The notes beneath the pieces are model-generated. The model saw nothing but the letters and a program-made list of their open reading frames with translations. It was not told the origin of the DNA and did no database searches. From Progne subis subis (lineage: Eukaryota; Chordata; Aves; Passeriformes; Hirundinidae): 64,000 bases of DNA. Shown here piece by piece: positions 1-10,700 of the stretch. Within the stretch, counting starts at the first letter, position 1. Every line of letters starts with the position of its first letter. The stretch spans positions 5,365,321 through 5,429,320 of the forward strand of contig JAKJHU010000033.1 of NCBI GenBank assembly GCA_022316685.1. Reading direction: 5' to 3'. Position numbers and translations under genes: made by a program.

Positions 1-3000
1 CAACCTGTGGACTCTGACATTCAAGACCCAGGTTTTTAGATTCAAATGACTCCAGGAGAGAAGACAGTTCATAGAATGGCTTTCAGAGGTTTTCTTAGAA
101 ATTACATCACAAACTGTTTGGAACATTTACCTACAGTTCACTTTGTTTCCATAAAATTCAGACTCTTTCTAGAAGCAACTGAACAGCAAAGGTTTCTTTA
201 AAAATTTGATCCTCTATGACATTTCCTGTCCAACACTCATTCTTTGATGAAGAGGTGTGGACCACAGGACAAGGGATCTTCTCTGAAGCAGCAAGGCAAT
301 GCACACAGCAGAGGCCCTGCTGCCTCCCAGGCATCCTGGTTCTCCAAGTCACGGTGAATAAGTGATGCTGGTTGGGACACACGTGCTTTCAATAAAATGT
401 TCTTTAGTGTGGAGAAAACCCAGAATGCTGTCTTGCTGCAAATTTACAGTTATAAAGCTGGAGTCACTTTACTGACCAAAACAGAGCCCTTAGCAAAAAA
501 AAAAAAAAAAAAAAGGGCAGGTCAGATTTAAACATGAGGATGATCTTACATCTCACACTATAAGAAAGACCTGGGATGCAGAGACTGCCATCCTGCACTT
601 TCAATAAAATCTTTTGTCCTAGGTTTTTCCTAGGGCAGGGGATCTTCCTTGCCCCAAGGTGGGAAATACCTCATTCCCATAACTGTGGCAGGAGCAGGGG
701 ACTCAGTTTCCCAGCTGTTCATGTGAACCCACACCCACATAGGGAACATATCTATCAGCATTTTGCCCAATGCATGTCTGCACTGGGGCTCAAAAAATGT
801 ACAAGAATCATCACAGTGCAACACAGAGGTGTGACCTAAATTCTGTGTTGTGCAACAGCCATCTCCCTTCTTTAAATTGCTCACCATATCCTAGGCAGCC
901 ACAGAAAATAGAAATTTCTACAATAAACAAAAACTTTATTGGTGTAAAGGTGCTTGTTTTAAAGTGAACGCTATCTAACCCACGAGTGCTTCTGGGACCC
1001 TGGACCCAGAGCCACAGAGGTATTCAGGTGCTTGGTTTTGGCAAATGTGTCCCCTTTCCCAATTAAATCAGTTCTTCAGTTCTCAGCCCCTTTGTGAATG
1101 TGGGCTGAAGGTCTTAATTATCCTGAGGAAGCGATTTTGGGTACTGTGGGAGTCTTTCCACTGCCTTGAATGAGAGCAGGGCTGAGTCCTCATTGCCTGA
1201 TTAAGAAGGTAATTTGAGGCCATTACCAGCAAAGGCGGGAGGAAGGAGGTCTTCTAGCAGGGCCTGAAACCTTCCCCTTCCAGCCCCATGTTCACTGCTG
1301 CCCTTGAATTTTAGGGGTTTTTCATTCTGGCAAATATATTTTATGAACCTGACGTACATTTAGCTAGAACAATCCCACACTGGGATTCAATTTCAGACCT
1401 ACAAAGGTTGATTTATCCTTTTTCAGGCTATGTACTCATTTGAACTAAAATTACCCTGCTGCCAGCCTTCTTGATAGCAATTACATCTAGAGAGAGAGAA
1501 CCACTGAACTTCATGTATTGGTAATGGTCTTTCTATCTATATTTTTCCCTGGGGATAAAGTTGTATGGGAAAATTAGACACATTAGCCTAGGAAAAATAG
1601 TGAACAAAAATACATATTTTATACTTTTGAAAAGTATCCTCATGCTACCAATTAGAGACATTATTTAATGCAGGTATTTTAGCATTATGGTGCCAGTCTG
1701 TATATAAAACAGAACAAAACCATTTTTGATAGTTATTTAAGGGCATCCTAAATACACTCAAGAATAGTACATTTTAATTTTCAATAATGCCAGCAGACTC
1801 AAGCATTCAGATTTTAGCATAACCAGCAGGAAAACTGTTTGATGTTTTAATTATGTCCCAGAAAATGCTGAATGTGTTATAAAAGAAATCTGAAGAGGGG
1901 AGGGGGAGAAAAAGGTTTTTATTACTGCTCAAGAGGAAGGACGTTTTACAACATAGCATTAAAAATGCAAAATGGAATAAAAAAGAACTCAGATAGTCAA
2001 AACTTTGTCTGCAACAAAGTAGGCCAGAGAAGCACAATAATACGTCTGTTAGAAGCAGTCAGCAGTGAGAAGTGAAGGAGAACATTTACATAGACACAGG
2101 ACTGAAGGAAAGGAAAAGCCTTAAAATAACCCCAAAGTCTTTTAAATTATGTTTAAGACTAGCCAGAACCCGGTAACCATTCCCAACAAGGTGTCTCGGA
2201 GGATTTCAGAGTTCCTGATTAATGTGGTGACCTACTGCTCTCTGATGCAATGCATTTAAAACCCAGCTGGGTATTCGCAGTCGGGATGAGGCTGTTGGGA
2301 CTTCCTGGGGCTCTATCCTGCTGGCACCGGGGTCAGCCTCTGCAGCAAGACTCAGGAAAGGTGTCCCCAAGGGAGGGGAAAAACGAGAACCTGAATTGTT
2401 GGGAATGAATGGAACCAGATGTACAAAGCCCCAGCAGTTCGAGCAGCGATAGGAAGTGCTGTGTGTGTGTGTGGAGGGGGGAAATTGCAGGGGTTTAACT
2501 CTTCCTGCCCTTGGCAGGTGGAGGAGGAGGAGGGACAGCACCGCCATGTCCCGTGTCCCCAGTGCAGGGACCAATGTAGGGTGGCACAGCCACTGCAGGA
2601 TGGGGCTGCTCGAGCGATGTGGGCAGCCAAAGGCTCTCCTCTGCTCATCACACCCCTGTCACACTGCCAGTCCTTGCATGCCCATATAGCCACAAATTCA
2701 CACATTCCTGGCACCCAACTTTTTTTGCCTTCCTACTATTGTGAGCTCCTTTAAGAAAGCAAAATCTTCCATTTGGTTCAGATATATAATTTACGCTGTG
2801 TCGATACATTTTTATCCCAAGAAATGTTTAATTCAGATTTTTTTAGAACATCAATACAGTAAATTTGTGTATGTATATTTATCCTCACATACATATACAG
2901 CACATATGAAAAGCAGGTCCATGATTGTACTAAAAGATACATCTTAGTGCCATTGATGCTTTAAAAAAGCCAGCACAAAGCTTTCTGAGGCTATGACTTG

Positions 3001-4150
3001 TTAAGGAAAAAAAAAATAATCCTTTATTGATAAAATCATAAATGATTTATCTAAACAAAACAAACAACAACAACAAAAAAAGCTTATAATGTAGTTGATA
3101 ATGTCAAAATGATGAAAGATTTTGGAGTCAGATGTCAATGAAACAGTGCTGTGAAACCTCCTTGTGCAGAATGGTATTTCAAAATGTCCAGTGTCATGCC
3201 TGGGTATTATGATATATGTTTCTTATTTACCATCTCAGTTCTTAGAGCTTCTGTGCTTTTGATATCTTGACTGTTTGCTTAAACTCTGTATGCAAAAACA
3301 AAGCTCAAATACGAAGCTCGAGTATTAAGATTAAAGAAGAACTAGGATTCCAAGATTAAAAAGGGAGATGAATGTCTCTTGTAAATGGGTATTGTTAGTC
3401 TGATTTTAGAGGCTCTTTGGCAAAGATAAAAAAAATAAAAAAAAATAAAAACCAAAATCAACATAGTAAAAGAAATAGTCCAAAACCCTTTAAAAAGCAT
3501 GTGCAGTAGAAAACTCTTCCTCCAGCTGTAAATAAGCCACTCTGATGCCTATGACAAAAGTTATTGTTAGAGGGATCAGCAAAGCCCCAAATAATGCACT
3601 TTGGAATGCTTTTCCCTTATTTCACCCTATTCTCTCACGTCCCTTCTATTTGATTATTGCCTGAACCAGCTACAGAGGGTTCTCATTCCCGGTGACAATT
3701 CTGAGAGCAGAGACATGAGGAAGGTTCCTCCCCGAGCCCAGGCAGGTGCTCCATGCTCAGGTGCAGTCTCCCAGCCCCTCTCACCACACAGAGGTGTTTC
3801 CCAGGCTCCCAGGAGACGCAGACACCTCTAGACATCTCCTCTAGAGGCTCTCAGGCACCGAAATAATCCCGCAGCATCCGACATCCACGCTGCCGTTTCT
3901 CCCTGCCACGTTCTCATCCCTCCTCCAGCAGGAGTGGAGTAACAAGTTGTTACCAAGAGAGCAGCTGGCGTTGTTATTCGATGCTGTAAACTTTCACCTT
4001 TTGAATAATATGTCTCTGTCTGTGTCAAGGCTGGGAGTCTAAGAGCTCAGGGAGACAAAAACTTGCTTGACAAGCAAAAGCTTTTCTTTTAAAACGGAGA
4101 GGGGGAAAAAATGCTCCAGACTCACGGGAATAGGTGAAAGTGACAGAGGC
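1..4150. other. Non-coding AT-rich stretch
   Basis: No frame here has a recognisable domain or coding-like third positions. The longest frames (about 120 codons, both strands, 2206-2754) overlap one another in a G+C-richer patch around 2420-2660 that also holds a short TG run (2460-2474); mutual overlap on both strands is typical of stop-poor G+C-rich DNA and not of a gene. A/C-rich simple sequence lies at 3055-3081 and A/T-rich simple sequence at 3427-3451. The phrase GGGACTCAGTTTCCCAGCTG near 700-720 faintly resembles the end of a MIR element but is too short to call. Confidence 0.7.
495..514. repeat. Poly(A) tract, 20 bases
   Basis: An uninterrupted run of 20 A. There is no upstream sequence that looks like a retrocopy, and no target-site duplication was noticed, so I treat it as simple sequence. 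Confidence 0.9.
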
Positions 4151-4169
4151 TTGAGACAAAGATTAGAAG

Positions 4170-4530
4170 TGATCCCGAACGATCTGTGGCTGTGGGATGC
4201 TGGGAGAGGGATCGGCATCCTCCGGGCCGCCCTGCTCCCCCCGGAGAGCCGGCGATGGAACTCGTGTCAGCTGGCACCGGGTGCGAGGGGTCAGCCAGGG
4301 AGCCGGGAGAGAGCTCTGGATTCCATCGCTTCCTGCGGCCTTTCCCGCTCCTTGCCGCTGCTCTCCGCTGCTCGGTCACGGCCGGAGAGGAGGCGATGCG
4401 GACCGGCCCCGCCGTGGGGCTGCGGCCGGGGGCTCGCTGCCCTCCTGGCAAATGGTGCTGAACAAAGCCCAGGCACCGTAAATCACCGGCCACTCACGGG
4501 CTGCTTCTCGCTTTCTCTTTCTGGGCGCTT
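4170..4530. promoter_or_regulatory. CpG island, possible promoter
   Basis: This is the densest CpG cluster in the window, with roughly 29 CpG dinucleotides between 4175 and 4435 by hand count and more up to 4527, in surroundings that are otherwise strongly CpG-poor. In vertebrates such unmethylated islands usually mark promoters or developmental regulatory regions. Overlapping frames occur on both strands (163 codons at 4067-4558 plus; 123 codons at 4122-4493 minus), but they have no recognisable domain and are expected in stop-poor G+C-rich DNA. I see no obvious TATA box and no strong splice donor just downstream, so the direction of transcription is unknown. It may be a first exon of a non-coding or divergent transcript, an orphan island, or a G+C-rich patch with no function. 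Confidence 0.6.
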
Positions 4531-4718
4531 CACCTTTTTTTTGACTCGTGAACCATGAAGTGTTTTCCAGAGGAGTGTGTCCCTTTTGAAATGCGCATTC
4601 TTAAAGTGCTGTACAGCATAAATGGACTTGTTTTTCTTTGCCACCTCTCACAGACACCTTAGAAGTAGACCACAGAGCTCCCCAGAGGTCTGCAGACCCC
4701 CGGGTTGAAAACTAACGC
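4521..4718 (+). mobile_element. Fossil hAT-Charlie-like DNA transposon
   Basis: The right edge reads GGGTTGAAAACTAACGC after a segment rich in CAGACCCCC (4691-4717), which resembles the right terminus of Charlie-family non-autonomous hAT elements (typical end GGTTGAGAACCACTG). The left edge at about 4530-4553 (CACC, a T run, then GACTCGTGAACC) resembles the matching left end. At about 200 bp it would be an internally deleted, non-coding copy. I could not find an intact 8-bp target duplication, and the left inverted terminus is badly eroded, so the family assignment is provisional. Confidence 0.45.
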
Positions 4719-4719
4719 T

Positions 4720-7010
4720 CTAATGTTAATCCTTTCAGCTGCCCAGTCCAGGAAATGTGATTATTTTGCAACCGAAAGAACAGAGGCAAAGAAAGGTGAT
4801 GGCAGAAAACAGGAATTTTAAAAGCGCTGCTCCCATCTAGGAGCGCAGCCACGGCTGGAAGTGAGGGGTGGCTTTCCTACACGTCTTTCAGACGCTTTTG
4901 AAATCACTCCCGAAATGTTCCCCCTTCATTAGTTGTCGAAATTCACATCCATAGGTGCTAAGTGCTGACAAATCCCTCACCTCAGAGCCCTGTGTGCCTG
5001 CCCAACCCCCCCACGAAAATCAGATCTCTTTAGTCCTTGAAAATCAGATCTATTTAGTCCTTTCTGAAGCAGCGGGCATAGCTGGGCCGTGAAAGGAAAC
5101 AGTGCCAGGTTTTGGATGAGATACTGAGATTTTAGAGGTAGCTGATGCTCATAAACACTGGAAACATGTCTCCACCTACTCCCCTGGGATTCCTTTCCCT
5201 TAAAGTGGAGCACAGTTTGGACACTTTGATTCCTGCGAGTATATTCAAATTAAATTTGGCATTCACAGATTTGTAGATTTTTGAGGCCAGGAGTGCATCC
5301 TTTTTTCACCCATTTTCCCCTGCATTCAACCCACTAATGCGCATCTGACTAGAGCATAGCTTTTGTTTGATTAAAGCACATCTGCCAGAAAAGTGTTCAG
5401 ACCTGATTTGAAGACATCAGGAGAGAGAGACTCCACCTCTTCCCTTGGTGGTTCATTCTAGTGGCTAATCACCCTCAATGTTAAATATTTGTGCCATTCT
5501 TGCTAGATTAAAGAGCATTTCAGTACGTGGCATTCCTATGAGATAATGCTTGCAATGAAGTAACCTTTTAATCTTCTTTTTGATAAATTAAACAGTGTGA
5601 GATCTTTAGGTTTTGCACTGTCAAACTTTATCTACCGTCAGTAAATCATTTCTGTGGCTCCTCCAATTTCATAAAGCCCTTTTTTAACATGACAACTGGA
5701 TCCCACAGTCTAGCATATGCTTGCCTGTGGTGTATTCTATTACATGCTATTGCATTCTTTTCTTTGCCAAGAGGCTGAGGATCATCCCACCTACGTTTAG
5801 CCAAACTAGAAGTTCTTGTATCTAAAAATCAGCAAACTTTCAGCTCATATGCCAGGATGCCTCTGTAGTCATCAGAGATAGATGGACACTCCTAGAGGGC
5901 AGGTTTTTCCATTTAGGTGTATCAGAACACCTTTTCTTGGAATTCTTCCCACCTTGCCAAGAGACTCTCCCGTGCTGCAAGTGCCACCCCCATCTCATCA
6001 GCATTCTCTTTTGTTCCCCTGTCAAGCTCTCTGTTCTCCCATACTTGTAATCAGCAAAGACTTTGAGAGAGCGGGTCAGAAATGTTTTCAAAGACAGGAA
6101 AATTTCCAAAAACATTTTGCAGAGATGTTCTAATGTGGATGTAATTTTTACTGAGCCTGATTCATATGCATGAGGCTATTGATGTTTACTAACTGAATCC
6201 ACTCAAGAAAACATCAGCTAGTTGCAGACAGACCAGTACTAGTCATTGCAAAAATTTGTTAAGGAGAAATCCCATTTAGTGATGGCTCTGTGTTGACAAG
6301 TGAATTTTGGAGATCTGCCAAGTAGCCAGCTCTTCACCCATTCATCCTGTGCCTTATCAGTATTGCAAATAACAATATTTCAGTTGAAACAGTATGTGAA
6401 TTAAACTTAACAGCAATTCCATAATTATCTTGCTTAAGAAATTCATTATAAAGTACCTCTAATCTTCATTTGCATTTTCCAGTCTTTTTTCTTATTCCTT
6501 TCAATTTATTTTGATTAATTGGCTCTTTTGAGCCAACTGCATATGTTCCTTGCTTGGACTCTCCTGTTTGTATCATTGGTGCAACTGTAGGTGTCTAGTG
6601 ACCACCATCTTTTGTGGTTGTAACTAATTAACTCCTGCACTGAATCTGTACATTTCTCATAAAAGGAATTACCCTTTATAACTCTTTTTCTCTCTGTTGT
6701 ATTTTGTCAAGAAATCCAAGTAATACTTTATTTAACAGCTGTCTGAAGCCTCCAACATATGCCTCCCAAACTGAGGACTCCCTAACAGTGCAATTGTTCC
6801 TCTTGCTGTGTTCCAGAGAGATCTTAAGGAGGAACATGTCCTGTTTTCTGGTTTGATTTTGTGGTCTACAAAGTCTCCTACTACTACCACTTCCTGAGCT
6901 TTCTGAATCAGCTAGGTGATTGAAGAGGCACTCTAAGTCCTGGTGTTCACTCCGGGCTCCTGGTGGCTAGAAAACCAGATAACTGTGCTTTTACTGTTCA
7001 TATTTCACCT
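4720..7010. other. Non-coding stretch
   Basis: Apart from the short tandem duplication at 5015-5062, I see nothing identifiable. The frames present (78-91 codons at 4977-5213 and 5840-6133) overlap on opposite strands and show no domain or codon bias. Confidence 0.6.
5015..5062. repeat. 24-bp tandem duplication
   Basis: Two adjacent 24-bp units (5015-5038 and 5039-5062), each beginning GAAAATCAGATCT and ending TTTAGTCCTT, differ at a single base. The near identity suggests a fairly recent local slippage or duplication event. Confidence 0.9.
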
Positions 7011-7013
7011 CTT

Positions 7014-7211
7014 TTACCCTTTCTGTTGTTCCTTATCAGGACAAGATGGCTTGAGGAAACAGCACCACAAAGTCAGCAGCATGAGGTGGATGATGATGTG
7101 GTGACGTTTCCTGAAAGTCTTCTGCCGCCGGTATTTTGTGAAGGGTCTTGGCAGTGTGATGGCATCCCACAGCTCCTCGTGCATCTTCAGGTAAGTGCAC
7201 AGGCCAGCCAA
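7014..7211 (-). other. Coding-like open frame, unidentified
   Basis: The minus-strand frame of 65 codons has third positions dominated by G or C between about 7190 and 7050, unlike the AT-rich surroundings, and encodes a basic segment containing RPFTKYRRQKTFRKRHH (residues about 22-38) followed by a hydrophobic stretch. I do not recognise the protein. It could be one exon or a fragment of a retrocopy or transposon. Against a gene: the frame has no clear upstream acceptor, ends within a few codons of the coding-like part, and the opposite strand is also open (6963-7550, plus). A donor-like CAG|GTAAGT lies on the plus strand at 7188-7196, which would suit the opposite strand instead. Confidence 0.2.
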
Positions 7212-7618
7212 ATCACAGGATCAGAGGAGTTAAAGACAGGAAATGTCTGTCAGATCACAGAGCACATGCCCCTGACAGTGAGTGCTGTCATTCCTGCTCC
7301 AGCACATGTCAGATCTCAAACTGAGACCACAACTTATCTCAGCCAAAGGGCCAAAGGGAGATGGATGCACTTCTTCTTCATTTTGTTTTGTTTTGGTTTT
7401 GAAACCTGGTATTCTCAATGGTTCAGAAAGACTTTCTGCTGTGTGCTAGTGGATGGAAAACTAAGCCTAGTACTTGAGTTTTGTTGCTGTGCTGCCCTGA
7501 CTGGTGGTGAGTGTGGGTCAAAACAACTCACTTTTTCCACCTTTCCCTGAGAGTGACTCATGATGGCCACTAATAAAGTGAGCCTTCTCTCCTCATCCAG
7601 ACAAGTGTTGGATGGGGC
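7212..7618. other. Non-coding stretch
   Basis: The plus-strand frame that begins at 6963 runs on to 7550, but it shows no domain and loses any codon preference here. It includes a TTTTG-rich patch near 7380-7400. Nothing else is identifiable. Confidence 0.5.
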
Positions 7619-7730
7619 TTTTTTGGGGTTTTTGTTTGTTTGTTTGTTTGTTTTGGTTTTGTTTTTGTTTTTTTTTTGGGGGGGTGGGTTTGGGTTTTTT
7701 TTTGGTTGGTTGGTTGGTTGTCCTTTTTTT
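7619..7730. repeat. G/T homopolymer-rich low-complexity block
   Basis: The block is built of GTTT repeats, T runs, a run of 8 G and four GGTT units. On the plus strand it has several G runs and no C until its end. The frames across it (7415-8026 minus and 7560-7838 plus) encode only low-complexity Lys/Asn/Thr/Pro or Phe/Gly stretches and are not genes. Confidence 0.85.
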
Positions 7731-10700
7731 CTGACAGTCTTTATAGAGTGCAGGCAGGAATCATTCCCCACACAAGCTAGAGAAAAGAACCCAGTAACAC
7801 CCAGGACTGTGAAACCTGTGGCACAAAAACCACACTGATCAAAGTCAAGTACTTTAATAGCTTTAGGCAAAAAAAATACCTCCCAAACTGTGTTGTCTCT
7901 TTCTGACGTCTGTTCTACTGGTGCCTGGGACACAGCAGAGTAATGGGAAGGCAACCATGCTGATGAACACCACAATGACAAGAGCAAGCCTCTGAAGGAA
8001 TAACGCTTGGGCCCAGAGCTAAACATGAAGGGTTAGAAAGAAACAGGAGTGGGAAGGCTTAGCTGGTGTGAGAAGAGTGGATTAGAGGGTGAGCAGTGCT
8101 GTGGGCAAGAGATGAGAACTGAGGGGAGGAGATAATTGCAGGGGAAGAAGGAGTGGAAGAGTGGGGAGCCAGGGAGAGTGGCCGTGGCTATAGTTGGAGA
8201 AAGCACTTGAGAAGAATCAGAAGAAGCAAGGCAGGTATTATACGTGTAGTGAGTGGATAGGAGCGGAGGGGCTGGCAGGGTGCAGGTAAGGAGGGGGATG
8301 GGAAAGTTGGAGTCTGATCTATGTGAGCTGTGTAAGCCACAGTTCACCTCTGCTTCCTTCCCACTACACCCCATCTTGGGAGAGCACAGCCCTGCACAAA
8401 GCTGCACTGGGAGTGATGCTCAAAGACTCATTTTTCTGGGATGGTTGAACACAAGGCTGTGCTGACTCCTTGTCCTCTGACATCTCCAGCCTGCTGAGCT
8501 TTGGTGTCAGCAACCTGCCAGTTGTGCAGCTGAACTGTTGTCATGTGCTCTGTGATTCTAACACAGCAGGAAGTGTGCATTCAACTCCAGAGAAAAATGG
8601 TAATAAAAATATCAGGGCACTCTAATATACATTACAGTAGTTGTGGGTTTCTGACTTTTATGGGGGAAATTTGGAAGTGTTTCTACTCGAACCTGAAGTA
8701 TGTTGAGCTGAATGTCAATCACTGCAAATTATGAAGATTCAAGCAAACTTCTCTATATTTGTGTGAGGCCTGATTGTTTCTTCTTCTTGCCCCATATTAT
8801 TTGCTGTACAAATCCATTAGCATTGCTTTTTCTTGCTGCATCCAAGATACTGCAGTCTATCACTTAAGCTATTCACATTACATTTTTTCCTTTCTTTGGA
8901 AGACAATCTTGTCTTCAATCAAAGACCTCTTGACAAAAGGAAATAAGAACAAGAACCTGAGATGGCATAATGCAGCAAAGTGCTTTCCATACACCTGCAT
9001 AATACAATTCAGTCTGCCTTTACTCTCAAAATTATGCTGAAAGATTTCTGTTGTTTACGTTTGTTTGTGTGTGCCCCGACCAATTGCTCATTTAACCTTG
9101 AGGTTCCCTTCATTCCTACTTCCCCGCACTGCTTCCCTTGTCTGTACCTCCAGCAGTTATTATTCTCTTTGTTGGTAGCAGTTTCTGTAATTGTGTTGCT
9201 GCATCCAACACACAAGCATTTCTTTAGTCCTTTTTCATACCAAGGAGGTTGTGTGCAACAGTCAGGTGGGTGTAAGTATTTTAGATGAGCTGTCAAACAG
9301 AATCTAGTGTCTTGTTTTTAGAACATCTTCTTTAAGGCCAGTGATGAAGGGCTTTAGATTGGTTCAGGATTTTTTCTGTAATGAAAGGATATATTTGAGG
9401 GGAAAAGTACTTAAAAATCAAAGGTATAATGGCAATGACAGTGCAGAACTGGAGTTCTAGCAAGGTCTGCAGCTGATTTTGGTTGAGTCACGTTGTCCTT
9501 TGAGAGCATGCTGGACAGATTCCCTGTGGGAAGCAAGGGAGACAGGAATTATTGCCTTCCTATGAAAAGGCAGTTCTTACAGGTCCTGCAGGGTGGGTGG
9601 AAATCACACTGTGTTACTGACACCCACATCCTTAGGCTGTTCCTGCTACAGATCTTGCTTTGGGTTTCACTGAGAAACATGGTGAGGTTACATTTGCCAT
9701 GTCCCAGCCATCTTCTATTCTTTTTCAGACTCTGCTGGGTCCTTTATTTTTTTCCCGGTGTGGCTGGTATAAGTGTGGTCACTTCTTCCTTTCTCAGATC
9801 GTCTTGTGACTATTTATTTGCCATCTCATGTGTAAACTTAAAATCCTAGGGCTGATCCAAGGCATGTTCCAGCTTTGTTGGAATCTGAGCTGTGATGAGG
9901 TAGGGTTTTGTAGGCTGGTTTCCTAGATCACCTGAGAGGCAAAATGTGGGGAGGAAGTCCTGAGGGCAACTCCAGAAGCAAGGGTGTCTTTCCTAACAGA
10001 AAAGTCCCTGAAATCCTATAATCTCTACCTCCCAATCACATAAATGTGTATCCATAAAACTTTGTTCATGTATTTTTTTGAGACAGGCAGAAGCATTTAT
10101 AGCTGATCTTTTTTTGCTAACAAAGTAAAATTGAAGGATCACCTTTTTGATACAACACACAACGCTCAAATGTGGCTTCCCAAATATTTTTTGGCCAGAA
10201 TGTAGTTCCAAGTAGCTCTAAGTGTCCCAGTGTTCATTGCTGCCCCTGTGCTGGCATCCTGAGACTGCTGAAACCACATATGAGTGGTCAGGAGTAAGAC
10301 TGGGATGTATCCCATGTTTTAGGATGGAAACCTCATATGATCTACATTTTGCAGTATCCCTTAGGGTGAAACCTTTTCCCACCCACACAGTTGTAAGGGT
10401 CAAGCCTGTTCAGCCACAGATATTGGGAAAGTTGTAGATGATTCACAAGCTCTATCCACTCCCTTGATGACTGTCATAATCTGTGCTCATATTTATTTTC
10501 AGATGGCATTTTGTGGCAGGAATCGTTACTTCCACAGGCAGAAAAGAAGGAATGAGAAGTCTGTAATTGTGTCCGCTAGAAATTCCAAGTGGCTTCCAAT
10601 TTATGGGACAATTTGTTTATTCTGCACCACTTGTGTGTATACTCCTGTACAATAACCTGTGATTTTATAGACACCCTTTCCACCTCAGATCCACCTTTTG

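Noticed and set aside
4067..4558. 163-codon plus-strand frame, the longest in the CpG island
   Set aside because: No domain, Arg/Pro/Gly-rich as expected from CpG-rich DNA, overlapped by a 123-codon frame on the other strand; start unsupported. It also overlaps the transposon fossil.
7415..8026. 203-codon minus-strand frame, the longest in the window
   Set aside because: Its middle is Lys/Asn/Thr/Pro low-complexity encoded by the G/T block; the ends show no domain.
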